DNA from: Lunularia cruciata | Lineage: Eukaryota; Streptophyta; Marchantiopsida; Lunulariales; Lunulariaceae | DNA length: 64,000 bases | Reading direction: 5' to 3' | Assembly: GCA_948567375.1 (NCBI GenBank) | Contig: OX419758.1 | Coordinates: forward strand, 64,299,001 to 64,363,000 | Shown here: piece by piece, positions 22,479 to 35,551 of the stretch | Numbering within the stretch: the first letter of the stretch is position 1 | Layout of the letters: each line of letters starts with the position of its first letter | Notes under the pieces: model-generated | What the model was told of the DNA's origin: nothing | Databases searched by the model: none | Seen by the model: only the letters and a program-made list of their open reading frames with translations | Translations under genes and position numbers: made by a program

Positions 22479-24243
22479 AGGATGTAGGAATACTGATTAT
22501 TAATGCATTCTCATTCAGGTGAAAAGTTTGCAATTGCCTCAATTCTCCCAACTTAGTTGGTATGTGGCTTACCAACTTGTTTTTGGGGAGATCAAGGGTT
22601 TGAAACTTTGCACAATTCTCCAAGGATGTAGGAATGTTGTGAGTCAATGCACTCCCATACAAGGAAAGGTATTTTTCAATTCTCTAATTCTTCCAACTCA
22701 GTTGGTACATGGCTTGCTAAATTATTTGTGGAGAGATCAAGGTTTGCAACTTTGAATAATATCCCATGGATGCAAGAATTTTTCTTGTCAATGCATTCCC
22801 AAATAGGAAAAGGTATTCCGACTCTTCCACTTCTCCCAACTCAACTAGTATGTGGCCTGCCATTTGTTTGTGGAGAGTTCAAGGCTTTGCAACTTTGAGA
22901 AATTTCCCAAGGATAAGAATGTTGCTTGTCAATGCATTCCCAAACAAGGAAAGGTATTCCAACTCCTTCACTTCTCCCAAATCAATTGGTATGATGCTTG
23001 AAATTTTGTTTGTGCTAAGGTCAAGGCTTTACAACTTTGCCAATTTCCCAAGGATGCAAGAATGTTGCTTGTCAATGCATTGCCATATAGGGAAAGATAT
23101 TCCAACTCCACCAATTCTCCCAAGTCAAATTATATGTGGCTTGTAAATTTGTTTGTGGAGAGGTCAAGGGTTTGCAACTTTTCACAATTCCTTAAAGATA
23201 CATGCATATTGCATGTCAATGCATTCCCATATAAGAAAATATATTCCAACCAATTCAACTCAACTCAACTCAACTCAATTGGTATGTGGCATGCTAACTT
23301 GTTCATGGATAGGTTGAGGCTTTTCAACTTTGCACATGTCCCTAAGGATGGTGGAATGTTGTATATAAAAGGTATTCCAACTTGCCTAATCCTTCAAACT
23401 CAATTGGTATGTGGCCTGCCAATTTTATGGTGAGACTGAGGGCTTGTAACTTGAACAATCTCCCCAAGATGTAGGAATGTTGCACATCAAAGCATTCTCA
23501 TTCAAGTAAAGAGTTTGCAACTACAAAAGTTCTCCCAACTTAGATGATATGCTTCCCATCAACTTGTTTGTAGGAAAGCCCTATTGCATAAACTCTATCA
23601 CATAAATTGGAGCGATACCCCATTGAGATAGGAATAGTACATGTAAAAAAACAATGCACAAATCAAGAGAATTTGTGTGTAATCCAAAACAATATGCTAA
23701 ATCCAAGAATTTTGTGTGTAAGTCCATTTTAGGACGAGACCAAATTAGCAACTCACTAAATTCGTATGACTCTATTGGTATTTTTCTTGTCAAGTGTTTC
23801 TCATTAAGATCAAGTTTCTCTCTCATAGCTGAGTTTATTAAAGACTTGGGAATTTAACTTGAAATTGAGTTGTTGGACAAATTCAAATGTTGAAGAGAGG
23901 TAATATTGCACAATGAAGAGGGAAATTCACCACCAACTTGTATACTGCTATATAACCCCGACAACTTGGAAACCACCAAATATAAAGTTGTAATTTATAC
24001 CCTCCCATAAACACAAATTGTTGTCATTAAATTTCAATTGGCCAATTCTTTACGTGGATTGTTAATGGAAGATTTGAACCCAATCATTATATGGACATCA
24101 TATGGACTGATTAACTTACTTGCAATAGTTTGGTGCCAATTTGCAAAACTATGTTGGATAGCTATATCTAAGATAGCAATGAGATTTGATCCCATCTTTT
24201 CTCTAATTTTTGGTGTAGTACCAGCTATTTCAAGACTCATGCC

Positions 24244-26100
24244 ACATGATATTATCTAGATCAAGGACTACTATGGTCCATACATAAAGAAACAAGATAG
24301 TCTTCATGTAAAGCAAGGCTTCTCCAATCACCATCCCCTCTACTTCATGTGCTTTGCGTAAGTAACTATAGTACACTATGATAACATCCATTCCTAATGA
24401 TTCACTAAAGGGACTCAAGATTATTTTTGAACTCATCCATAGTGCTCCACCTTGATGTTATAGGTCTTTATGTTTGTGGAATTATCTTGCTTTTATATAT
24501 ATATATAAGTATATGAGAGCAGAAGCCGTTCTAGGGAAGGGTTATCCAAAACTCATGAAATGCAAATGATTGATAAGCAATATGTACATGATTCACAATG
24601 CTAGAGTAGTGTTAAATCCCTAAGGTAAAATGCATTGAATGTAACCTGCAGCAAAAGCATTATTGGACAAAAATTTAGAATAATAGATGGCCAACGGATT
24701 AGTAAACAACATGAAATTGAGAGCATCTATGCAAACGACTATGAAAAATAGGAAATGTTATGTAAGCTGCCCCAAGTAAGGAATGTGTGAACAAAAAAGT
24801 TTAAGAACGTGGGTTGGAGTCAGGTAGGAACATGGTAGACACAAGAAGTCGTACCAAGAAGCAATCAAAAAGGGAAGGAAAAACATGAGGGAGAGAATTA
24901 GCTGGGGAATGGAGGAGTGGAGCAATACAAGAGTTATGGGGATGATGTGGCTGCAAAAATGGGTCGAAGTGTAACAGGTAATGACAGCAAAGCGTAAGAG
25001 GACAAGATATAAAATATATCACAACAAGCACTATGGATGCTTGAGTCCTAAGACGCTATACATAAAAAAGAAGCAGAAGGCAGCCATATTAAACCTTCAC
25101 AAAAACACATGCAATTTCATCAATGCCTCACGGGGTAGCTAAGCAATTGTCAAAGCTTGCTGAGCTTGCTTATATATAGTGGAATGAGAAGAGCTCAATC
25201 TCAAAAATCAAGAATTATTGGTCGATCCTATAAAAAATGTATAAGATTACCAATGCATTCTCATGGACAATTGTCATCAACTTTGAATTTAAGATCTACA
25301 CACTGTTGTTATAGAGTCCATAATGTTTGAGATAGTGTAGGTTTATACATGTTGGTGCTTTATGTTCAAGGTTTTAATATCTAGGTGGGTATCATGAAGA
25401 AAGGCCAATTTATACATATATAGATATATCTTATCTCAAATTTTTTATACTGTTATTTTGTCCAATCTTCTCAAATTCCCTTACTCCAAAAAATAGCAAA
25501 ATGTATACCACCCCATTGATAGCGGTTACATTATTTCTTTTTTACGTTAGAAATGACAACATATGTATGTATTTTGTTTATTTTCTGTTGAATACACTGT
25601 TTAATGAATGCTCTGTTTGTATTCTGAAGTCTGCAGACCACGCAGGCCGAGCACTTTTCAAACTACTGTCATTTAAACGATATTTCATTTTGGAGACCGA
25701 TGATGGGTTGATATTTCACAAGTAAATGTGTAATTTGAAGGCAAATGGTTTTCTTGAGGACGAACAGATCATCCATTTCCGAGAAATTGACTTGGCAGTG
25801 TTTTCTTTTCGTACTTATGGCCATTCACTTAATAAAGCTCCAATATTCAGAGCTGACCTAACATGACCCAGTTTTGTAAATAGACTACGCTGTGCTTTTT
25901 TTTTTCCTAACTTATGATCATGTCACTTAAACGGTTTGTATATGAACAAACTCACTGCCAAACATGTACCACACAAAGGACCTCTTGTTTCTCTTCGGCC
26001 CTAGCTTAGTCTTTTAAATTTCGCGATGAGCTCCATGTTCAGTGAAAAGCCCTTCAAGTGGGTCCCAGTTAGATTAAGCTACGACTAAGCAACGACTCTA
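24244..26100. other. Intergenic, nothing recognised
   Basis: This is AT-rich sequence upstream of the LRR receptor pseudogene. A short TA microsatellite is near 24497-24508. Reading frames here are short and resemble no family. Confidence 0.5.
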
Positions 26101-26397
26101 TCAACTTCGCTTCAAATGCACCACAATAGTTATCTTGTAAGCAGAGATTACGAGCTTCGATATAGCTCTAGAAACTACTCCTGCGTTCTTTGTACCTTCT
26201 GCGTCAATTGCCACGCTAGCCAATATGGATGCCACCCCTTCAAGGTACCGAGAACTCTTCCTACCATCCACCAGTTGCAACAAGCCCTCTAGTCCTCCAC
26301 GCGTTTCTAGCATCTGCCTTCGATTACCTTTGACCACCATTAAACGTTGCAAGACTAACACTAATCTCTCTTGAACTCCATGGGATACTCCCATCAT
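26101..26397 (-). CDS. Possible ARM-repeat-like fragment
   Basis: A 98-codon minus-strand frame encodes GVQERLVLVLQRLMVVKGN, a GGLEGLLQLVDG segment and VASILASVAIDAEGTK. This helical pattern resembles one or two armadillo repeats of plant U-box/ARM proteins. The ATG-ATG start follows a possible splice acceptor. No U-box or further ARM exons were found nearby, so it is either a fragment or a coincidence. Low confidence. Confidence 0.25.
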   Translation of the reverse strand: MMGVSHGVQERLVLVLQRLMVVKGNRRQMLETRGGLEGLLQLVDGRKSSRYLEGVASILASVAIDAEGTKNAGVVSRAISKLVISAYKITIVVHLKRS

Positions 26398-29300
26398 CTT
26401 GCAAAATGAAATTCAGAAATTCTAGAAATTCAAACCAGGTGATTGTACTAAAAACTGATCTAGATAGCGACCTGATATAGTACGGCACAGCTTCCAGAAT
26501 CTCATGTACCTTCTATTTCACAGTTTTGCTTTGTTAGATCTAGCAGTACCCTGCTCGTTTACAGAGTAGTATCTCCTGACGTACTTTGATTCTTTTGATG
26601 ACTCTCGGTTCATTAGTTCTCAACAGGGGGTGTAAACAAATGCACGATGCCAGGAATTGACTATTTTTGCATAAGCCCGACAACATGATTGGTGCCAGAC
26701 GTGATAAACTCGTCCAGAGCTCCAGTGACGGAGAAGCTATAAACCAAATATGACGCACTGGGGTATAACTAAAGCACTTCCGTCTTCAAAGTCGAATATC
26801 TTCATCTTCAAAACGGAATATCTTCAATCTTCGAAGCCGAATATCTTCATATTCAAAGTCAAAGCAGATTTTTCATATAGACTCTATTGGGGCCTAGTCC
26901 CATTTTACCTTTTTCGTCTCTCCCTTGTTAGGCTTTATAGGATCTTCCCATCCTTCGTGTGTTTTCTACGCGGTCGCCCTTGTTTATTCAAAGTCAAATC
27001 GGTTTTGCTGATATCATGAGGGATGTTGAAAAGAGTTATAGAGACCTGATCAGCTCAACGATTTCAATTGGAACAAAGAATTCAAATTAGGAGTCCGATG
27101 AATTCGCTCATCGTCAATTTACTCTGACAGTTGGTGGTGGGTATAACTGTTTCCCGTAGCTCGAACAGGTTCTACTGATCTCACGAGGGACGTTGAAAAG
27201 AGGTATGCATGATCAGTATCTGGACGCCCTGACACAAGGTGAAATTTTATGCTGAAAGAATGCTCAAAAAGACCTGCCAACATAAGAGTTCCAAAGATTA
27301 ACAAGGTAAAAGCCGGAGGGAGGTGTACGCGTGAACTGTATGTAAACAGGAGAAGTGATCCTACCAACGGCAGAGGATACTTGCGACAATTAATAACTTA
27401 CGCAACCCTCTTGATGAAATGTTGTCCTTCTTTGATATCAGTAAAAGACGATAAATAAATAAACCTCGCTGGTGCATGACTACTATCTATTTGTGGTTAC
27501 TGCAAACCTTGCAAAGAGAGCAATGACCTTGAGAGGTTTTTCTAAACATTTAGATGTAGAGCACTATCTTAATTTAAGCATTGTCTGAGGAAATGTATAT
27601 ATTGTGAAGACCACTGTTTGGGTTCTTGTTAATTGGACTAACGTCGGGGTTGTTGCTCATCAGCTTTTTGGTTTGCAAGTACATGTGATCACAGTTGGTC
27701 AACTTTGTTGGGAAAGAAATTGAACGATTTGTGCATACATTCAAGGAAATAATCCGCTGAGTATGAACTTCCTCAACATCTGGCAGTGCTTTCTTGACAA
27801 TCATACTCTGATGCAAGTACTTTCCAGAGATGGACCGTCTCAATATCTTTAATTCCCTTTGAAGTGGAATATCATCGACGGTAACTTGTCAGTATTTTCA
27901 GTTTGTCCTCTATCACTGTTTCAAACAGCATCAAATACAACCAGCAGCAATAACATACGATTAATACTCAGTGTACCCCGGAATCTAAAGAAACAATCTG
28001 CATACAAATCCTGTCCCTCCCTCCTCCTCTTTAGTGGGGATATGTCTTTCTCGTGAACCCAGCTTACGATCATTACCACCACAAATGAGAACAGTGCACT
28101 TCCGCTTTAGAACATCTTCTTTCCACTTCCTAAAGACGCTGCTCGTCCTTAGAGGACTTGAGAGGTATGTTTTGAGGGTTGTTTTAAGTTAGTATCTTTT
28201 TAGCTTCACCACGTGTAGCATTAAGCAACACTAGAAATATTCAAAGACGAATGATTGTAAATTTGATTCCAGCATTAACCGAAACAGATATTCAAAGACT
28301 AATAACTATAAATTTGATTCCAACGGACTGATCAAAAGATTGAGTTGCTAAAAGCGGGTGCATTTCTGACTAGAGATGTTTGATCATAATAATTAGCTAT
28401 ACTGTATCATTATTCAATGAAAGGTGAACACATAGATAGTTTATCAAATCGCGTGTTTCAGTTGAAATTAGTGGCAAACATTGGTGAATCAAGACATGTC
28501 TCCTCTGTACATAGTCACTTATTGTATAGCTATTTAATTGTTGAAGAGAATGGATATAGAAAATATTATCATCAATAAAAAATACTCTAAAATTCTAAGC
28601 ATACTAAACTGCAGTTGTATGAAGTCCCAATATAATTCAAGGAGGGAATACCCGCATATCAAACAAAAATTAGAAGTAAGTATGCCTTGCAATTTCATCT
28701 TTATTACAACTCGTTCTCTCCCTTGTGATAAACTAAAATTCAAAATTGATGAGAATAAAAGGTTCATGCAAAAGGACGATCTATACAAAGAGTTTTACTT
28801 TCATGAGTTAAAACACTCTTAAGAGGTCGATATTCTTTCCAAATACAATTCATTTTTATTGTAGAATTTGACTTACATAACAAATGATTTTATGGCAGAT
28901 TGGAAGACAGTATTGTTTTCACTCCTGAACAATATATTTTGAGAAGCAGCGACATATAAACTAAATTGATAATTCTGATAAAAAATCAATCTAGAAGTTA
29001 GTTTCTGTAGATGTAGAATCGTTTGCACTTTCCTCCATACTTACAATAATTTTAAATCGTATACTTTGACTTGTAAATGAATTGGATTTATTCTATTCTA
29101 ACAACGTATCAAATGAAACTTTACAAAAGGTATATGCCGTAATGCAATTCAATTCTAAAGATATATTAAAAATAAACTCTAGAAGAAGTATAGATGTATG
29201 CACTATATCCTACATGAACAAAAGGTACCACCTAGATGACATGAAATGTAATGAAATGGTTCCTTTCTAAAATGAGAGATTCTAGAAAGGATTACTTTAA

Positions 29301-32055
29301 ATATTAATTATTTGACAAAAGATTTTCATCATTCTTTATACAAAGAGCGGAGTAACAAGAGATCATTTTAAAATGGGATTATTGGGTGAAATTTATTCAT
29401 AGCTTTCCAATCATTCTCCACCTAGTGATAAACTGAAATTCAATGTTACAGAATTTCCAAATTATTAACAAAAAAAAGTTTTGAGATTCAGCCTTTTAAT
29501 TATCAAAACACCCACAGAAAACATAACGAGTGAGTGACAAGGGCTCCAAGATCTTACCAGATAGACTTTGTCAAGAATCGGAATAAGTAGTCTTCTCTAG
29601 TTATTATATTTCTGGGGTTAGAGAAATTTGAGATGCAAAATAAACAGAATTTAGACATCGCATAAAACATCCAACAAAACAGGTTGAAGTAGTCAAGTAG
29701 TACGGTGTAAAATGTTCTCACTCCACTCAGATGAGCCATTGACAGGAGTATGCGTCTGTCATGGCTCAACGGAGACCTTGACTCCCTGCCATGGCTACAA
29801 AGAAGCACTACACATGAAAAGTGAACAGGCAAATTCAATATGAGAAAAGGTATAGTTTCCACAATCTTAGACGACATCGTATTTAGATCTTGTTCTCTAC
29901 CTATTTTGTTTTAATGAATGCAATAAAACATATCCGAGGCTGTCACCCAAAATAGCTGGCATTACGAGAGTCCCAACTGACTAAGAATGATTATGGAGTG
30001 CTGAGAATACAGACTAATATTTCAAACAAAAATGTCATTCTGGGTATGTGCAATCCTTCACTTCAGATTTGGAGATGAATCTCTTCTGGATAGGCAATAT
30101 CTACTTCTTTCTAAGAAGGATGAATGTGATATCTCCACAACTGCCAGTCCAATACCCTATCAAGCTATCAAGCTATCACACTATCGTGGTGACTTACAAA
30201 TCTGGAAACATAAAATCCAAAATTTAGCTCACAAAGAGGACAAGAAACACTAATTCAATCCTCCTAACCAAGAAAACTTTTGCAGTAGATACATCAAATG
30301 ATGAGAAAAGAGATAGACCACCAATACATGAGTTGCTTTTTGTGCATATTATGTATATTTTGTATCATTGAGCAGGTGCACTGTGAGTGGGGACCTGATG
30401 ATGGAAGTCATGCATATGACAATAAATTTGTTGTAGCTCAAAACATAGTACGCATGTCATTGAGCTCAATTCCTGTTCCCAGAGTTGTCTATATCCAATT
30501 GGAGTAAGACTTTGATGCAGATCAGGTGCCAATGTCAAGCTTCCTGAATATAATATAGTCTGCAGATTCCACCCTTGATAAACATGGAACTCCAGCTTTC
30601 CCCATTCTTGGCTCGTTATGGTCTTGCTGGCAGTTAGGATCTTGTGTGGGACTTTATACTTGCTATATACAAAGTGATGCATGGCAAGTTTGTTCTCTTA
30701 GTGCAGGATGACATTTTAGTACAATTGCCATTGATGCCTTTAATGTTTATGTTGTGAGACAAGCCACCTTGATACATAAGCCAACTTCAGTTTGATAGAA
30801 TGTCAGCAGGTGATCAACTGGACACACATAAAAGATTTATAGCTCCTGCATGCCACGAGTTTATATGAATTTTATAATTGTAGTTAAAGAGCCACTGATC
30901 ATAATAGCTTCACTTGCACTTGCTTTGCACTACGAGTAACCTTTGCACAAATGGAGACTGGACTACTTTCACTAATATAAATGCAAAGAGTGAAGTAGTG
31001 GAACAACTGCTGAACATGGATATCATGCCTAACTATTTGAACACGTTGTTAACACCAACAGGTTAGTGGATAGTCTTGGGAGATTCTGAAACTACTTTCT
31101 TATTTTAGAATAGCACATGGCTACTTACTGCCTTCGGCATGTGGCATCATGAACTAGACCAGTTTGGTTATCAAATAGTACTACCAGTTCAATCCAATCA
31201 TTTTTGTGTGGCATTTTGACTCTCTTTACCTTGAAGGAGTGACACTCCTAGGCTTTCTTACCACCTCATAAGCACTGATCAATTACCTCACCTACTATAT
31301 GCTACACCTCAGATAAACACAATTTCCTACATTACCACCAAAAAGAGAAAGAGAACAGAAAAAACATATTGTTCATCTAGTGAAATTTGTTGAATCTTCC
31401 TAGCTACGTTTCTTTCTAACCAATCACTCATGACTTTTAGCCATCTTTGATCCTTTCAACTGGACTATATTGCGAACTAATCTGCAAATTTGGGTCAGGA
31501 GATTAGTGGAAAATGTATCCTGGATAGAGTCTCTAGGAGATACCTCATCATTGAAACGGACATTGGATATTAAGTTGTTGTGATGCTAATTGTTGCTTGT
31601 GTTGTGCTTTTGCTTCTCACAATTGCATCAAATGGTAATCAACTTTTCAGCGGATTCATGACCTTGAACATTAGTCTGACTGCCAAGCTTTCCGTGTTTA
31701 TGTTTGAGTTGTTGGGATTGCTCAGCTTGGAGTACTCTCTCCTGGTCATTGTTCTAGGGGGTAATTCATAAGCAAATTTTTTGTTAGTTCCTATGGCTTG
31801 AGGAGAGCAACCATTGAAGGCAATTTGATTTCTGGCAATAGAAGATGAATGGAAAAGTTGGATTGCAAAGTAGACGTGTCACTTTGTTCAGTTTTTGGGA
31901 GAGGAAGTTTATAGAGTATTATCCAAATGAGTATAAATAGGAATGGAAACAGCAATGCCTACTTGCACTCCCTGCCTTCTTTTACTAAGATTCTTATTTG
32001 TCTATAGTATGAAAAGTAAATAAGAAAATATTAAATATTAAAAAGTAAACATATT
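26398..32055. other. Intergenic with small local repeats
   Basis: No supported gene is present. Small repeats occur: 26783-26862 is an imperfect tandem of a unit of about 22 bases containing GAATATCTTCA. Positions 27008-27052 and 27175-27215 form a direct repeat, as do 28237-28273 and 28287-28324. A 69-codon frame at 30298-30507 has a hydrophobic Cys-rich start (MSCFLCILCIFCII) but no other support. Confidence 0.5.
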
Positions 32056-32412
32056 GTAGATGAGAGGTTTGTTTGTGGTGTGTTCGAATAGGTCTTGCAA
32101 CAAACTACTATCTAAAGCGTTGAAACTGGGGTCTATGATGACTTAGGCTCACGTCATTGGGATACCAAGTACATCGGAGGTATGGCCCGGAGGTCGGCTG
32201 TACCTACCATTTTTGTCGCTTTATAAAAAGCTATATATCATATCATACTCCTAACGCTCGCTACACAATACAGTGACTCAGAGGGAATACTCCTAACGCT
32301 CGCTACACAATACAGTGACTCAGAGGGAAGCGTAGAAAGTTCTGAACTTGGAAGCGGTGGGCATCTTCTAGTGCAGTTCTTCTCCATGCCCTGAATAACA
32401 AAATAATGGTAT
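32056..32412 (+). repeat. Direct repeat, copy 1
   Basis: It is homologous over its length to 33772-34077 in the same orientation, from GTAGATGAGAGG to ATGGTAT. It carries an extra internal 42-base duplication. Confidence 0.85.
32245..32328 (+). repeat. Perfect 42-bp tandem duplication
   Basis: Two identical 42-base units, starting ATACTCCTAACGCTCGCTAC, lie head to tail. Only one such unit is present in the second copy of the larger repeat. Confidence 0.95.
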
Positions 32413-32939
32413 ACTAGTAGGACCTGTGTCTTACGGAAACATTGTATAACACTTTTCTAATGAAAATTGTTACTATTATCGTGTGATATTCTTATGAGCA
32501 ATAAAAAAGAAATCAATAGAAAGTTTTCAATTTATGGAAAAGATCATCAATACAGTTCACTTTTTCTAGTGAAAATTATTATCTTTTGTCTTACTGGTAT
32601 CGTGTGCTCATTCTTGTTAGTAGAAAAATTTCAATTTATGGAAAACGCCATCAATTAAATGCACGATCATCAAAATAAATACTTGTGCCCACCTCCATAT
32701 TTAAGGAAAGTGCCATCAACTAAACTTATTGTCACCCAAAAGAATACACGTCCCATCTCCACGATTAAGTTAGATCGATTTTAATACGTTAAATAGAGGT
32801 CTAGATTTGACTCTAAAGTTTCAAAATATAAATGATCATATCACATTTTAGTGTAGAGGAGGGTCATAGAGTACGAATAGTATCACTTGTATATCAAAAA
32901 TCACTTTTGAATATGATCACCACACGTTTACGTTCATAA

Positions 32940-33215
32940 TAAACTAAGACACATTGAAATAAATTAATCTAAATTTATTCTAGAGTCATTATTGGTGAAT
33001 GATATTTAAATTGATAAATATTCAATCCCATGGAATAGATAAACAAGTAGACCTAAAATTTACTCTAGAATTATTATTGGTGAGGGAATAGACAATGGAT
33101 ATTAATCCCATGGAATATTGTTAAACTAATAGACCTAAATTTTACTCGAAAGTCATCATTGGTGATGCGATAAACCGATGGATATTCAGTCCCATGGAAT
33201 ATTGTTAAGCAAAAA
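32940..33215 (+). repeat. Tandem repeat of about 80-85 bp, three to four units
   Basis: Units are marked by CCCATGGAATA near 33027, 33107 and 33192, with a shared ATTATTGGTGA segment between them. They are imperfect copies and non-coding. Confidence 0.7.
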
Positions 33216-33771
33216 AATTTCGTCGTATAGGCATCAAAATCTGTTATCATTTGAGGATATCTATCTTTCGAAGGGCACAAAGAAGCTATTCAACTGAAAC
33301 TTAGTCAATGAATTCATACTGCCATGTACATTTTGATGGACAAGAAAGTGACAGAAATTTACCCTTATGCCATGCTGCGAGCTACTCCCCGCGGTGCAGG
33401 AATTGGAGCTAGAAGCTGCCATGTACATATATATAGAACACAGAACTGGAAAAAGAAAAGTCTTAGACTGCCGACCTCAAGCTGTAGTTCATGTCAAGTT
33501 TGTAGAGTCCGGATACTGATGGATATGAACAAAGTGAAGATTCTCTGAGGACTTTCCAGTGGATCTGAAGCACTCCCGTTCCACAAGTGTTCATGGAACT
33601 CGAAGACCAGCATACGGCAAGATGTGTCGATTGGATTCCATTGTGGATGACTGCAACTGGCCACTCAAACTTGAGCTTGATTGGCAAGGTCATGAGACGA
33701 AGCGAGTAGCCGGCACTGTCACGTCTCACAATTGCAGTTGCAAATGACCAAATTTTCTTGCCGCGTTGCTC

Positions 33772-34077
33772 GTAGATGAGAGGTTAGTTTGTGGTTTGTT
33801 CGAATAGATCTGGATATAAACTACTGTCTAAAACGAGGCACTATTCAACGTTCAGGCTCACGTCACTGGGGGTCGAGTCCATCAGAGTATGGTCTGTAGG
33901 TCAGCACTACCTACCATTTTTGTTGCTTTCTAAAAAGCTGAATGTCATATTATACGCCTAACTCTTTCTACAAAATACTGTGACTCAGAGGGAAGCTTAG
34001 AAATTTCTGAATTCGGAAGCAGCGGAGCAGCTACTAGTACAGTGCTTCTCCTTGCCCTGAATAACATATTATGGTAT
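33772..34077 (+). repeat. Direct repeat, copy 2
   Basis: This is the partner of 32056-32412, about 1.7 kb downstream. The pair could be LTRs of a small non-coding element or a segmental duplication. No primer-binding site was recognised. Confidence 0.8.
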
Positions 34078-35551
34078 ATTGTTCATTTCAGTGCATTCAT
34101 CAGTTTCAATTGTCTATTCCATAGACCATGACGATTTTTTGGGTTGGGTTCTCGAAAAGCCTGCTGTGAACGAGGGGATGTCACTACACAGATATGTATG
34201 CATGGGTAGGTCAGTATGGAAGAACCTGTGAGGATGACTTCACAATACTTTGGGGAGGTCATGAGTTGTTACGTGAATTTTAATCTATTTTCAGGCGGGG
34301 TTGAAAGGGTGCAGAGGACAAAGTCGTTTGATCTTTCTTTTTCGTGTAAATTTCTTTATAGTTTGGTCAGCCTGTGTTACCGGCACAACAAAGCCTGGTG
34401 GCATAGACTCGGTTCATTTCCCCGTCGACTTTCTCCCAATTTCCTCGGTGTCGCTGCACTCTGCTGTATCCACCTGTAGTATCCCCCTGCGTATTGAGTT
34501 TAGGACGGACCTTCAAGGGTAAAAATTTCCCAAAGAGAGGACCTTGGAATCCTCCTTAGGAAAACCAACCGACTCCGGAGAGTATTGATCTTTTCTCGAC
34601 CTTTCTCGACCAATATAGACTAATCAGAAATTGCCTTGGCACTTGTGAGCTTTCGAAGAAGAAACTCGGTTGGAGAGGTACTGGCAGCCCAGCTACTTCG
34701 GCACTTCATGGGGCACTATCCTTCTAGCGTTTAGTGTTTAAGGACTTATGCGCCTATAGAACATGGCAGACAGGATAGAATATTCAGTCCTGACATTCTT
34801 CGCTCTAGTCCAACTGTCATCCACTTCCACTACGCATCTTCATGCTTTTGATTCACTTCCAAATGCATCTTCCTACTCGCCCGATCGTTTTCTCTACTTT
34901 TCGTCTCAGATGTATCCTCTGTTTTTGCCTGAAAAGGCTTCCTTTCATACATGGTGCATACCATTGCACGACATCTAATGTGCAAATGGTATGCATCATG
35001 TATGAAATCATGCTGCTCATGGAATGGATCAATTTTCGCTTCTGCTTTGTATCGATTTCGCTTATGTTCCGCTCTGTATTCACTTGCTTGGGTCAGTTGG
35101 ACTTCAGTTTGCCTCTGTTCATGTTCAAGCCTGCATTTTGTTGCTTCCATATGCATGTTCGGTTCGTATGCGGTGGGTCCTGAGTGGGTTCTGAATCCCG
35201 CTTTTGATGAAGGGTTTCTACTCCCACTACAAATCTAAACCAATCAGAAACTCACATGGAAATCAGCCCTTAGCAACAATATGACGTCAACTATCACATG
35301 GCTAGTCAAATCTATTGAAGGCTTGCGGAATCCTCTCCCAGGCCACACCTGTTCCATGTGAAAATAATCCAGCTCTTGTCCAGACTCAGTTAGTGAGTTC
35401 TAACTAGTTGTATCGCTATATATTACTAATGCTTGACCTGAGAAAGATGTTCGGGGATAGCTCCCGACTTGTATTTGAAGATGATAAAATCGTTGCCAAT
35501 TTGTAAACCGTCGAGTTGATTACTTTTATTTTCTGGAAGTGCAGTGTCACA
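34078..35551. other. Upstream region of the hydrolase-NB-ARC-LRR gene
   Basis: No gene is recognised. A short inverted repeat around a TGCATACCATTGCACG-type motif lies near 34940-35000. The region probably contains the promoter and 5' UTR of the following gene, but no clear core promoter was identified. Confidence 0.4.

Larger units (their letters stand above)
20220..24243 (-). pseudogene. LRR receptor-type gene, decayed
   Basis: Read on the minus strand, the N-terminal region near 24243-24030 contains IGFKSSINNPRKELAN, the LRR N-terminal cap typical of plant LRR receptor proteins, with TGA where Trp is expected. A long series of 24-residue plant extracellular LRRs follows, of the form IPTSLENCAKFQTLDLPKNKL and LQVLDISHYELEGIIPSNI, with period 72 bases across 23500-20950. 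The last LRR (SLDVSKNNLFGVIP, near 20430) is followed by a decayed NVSFNxxxG..P end near 20300. No kinase domain follows. Frameshifts and stops are frequent and a solo LTR splits it at 21878-22478. The ancestor was an LRR receptor-like protein or kinase at the plasma membrane. Confidence 0.85.

Noticed and set aside
21858-23433. Several plus-strand frames of 60-126 codons with repeated MLLVNAFPN-like peptides
   Set aside because: They are antisense of the decayed LRR repeats on the minus strand; the repetition comes from the 72-base LRR period.
33463-33747. Overlapping short frames on both strands near 33.5 kb
   Set aside because: They lie within the interval between two direct repeats. No family match or conserved motif was seen.
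34830-35238. Overlapping frames of about 100 codons on both strands upstream of the NLR gene
   Set aside because: No motif, no splice support, and the products on both strands are unrelated to known families.
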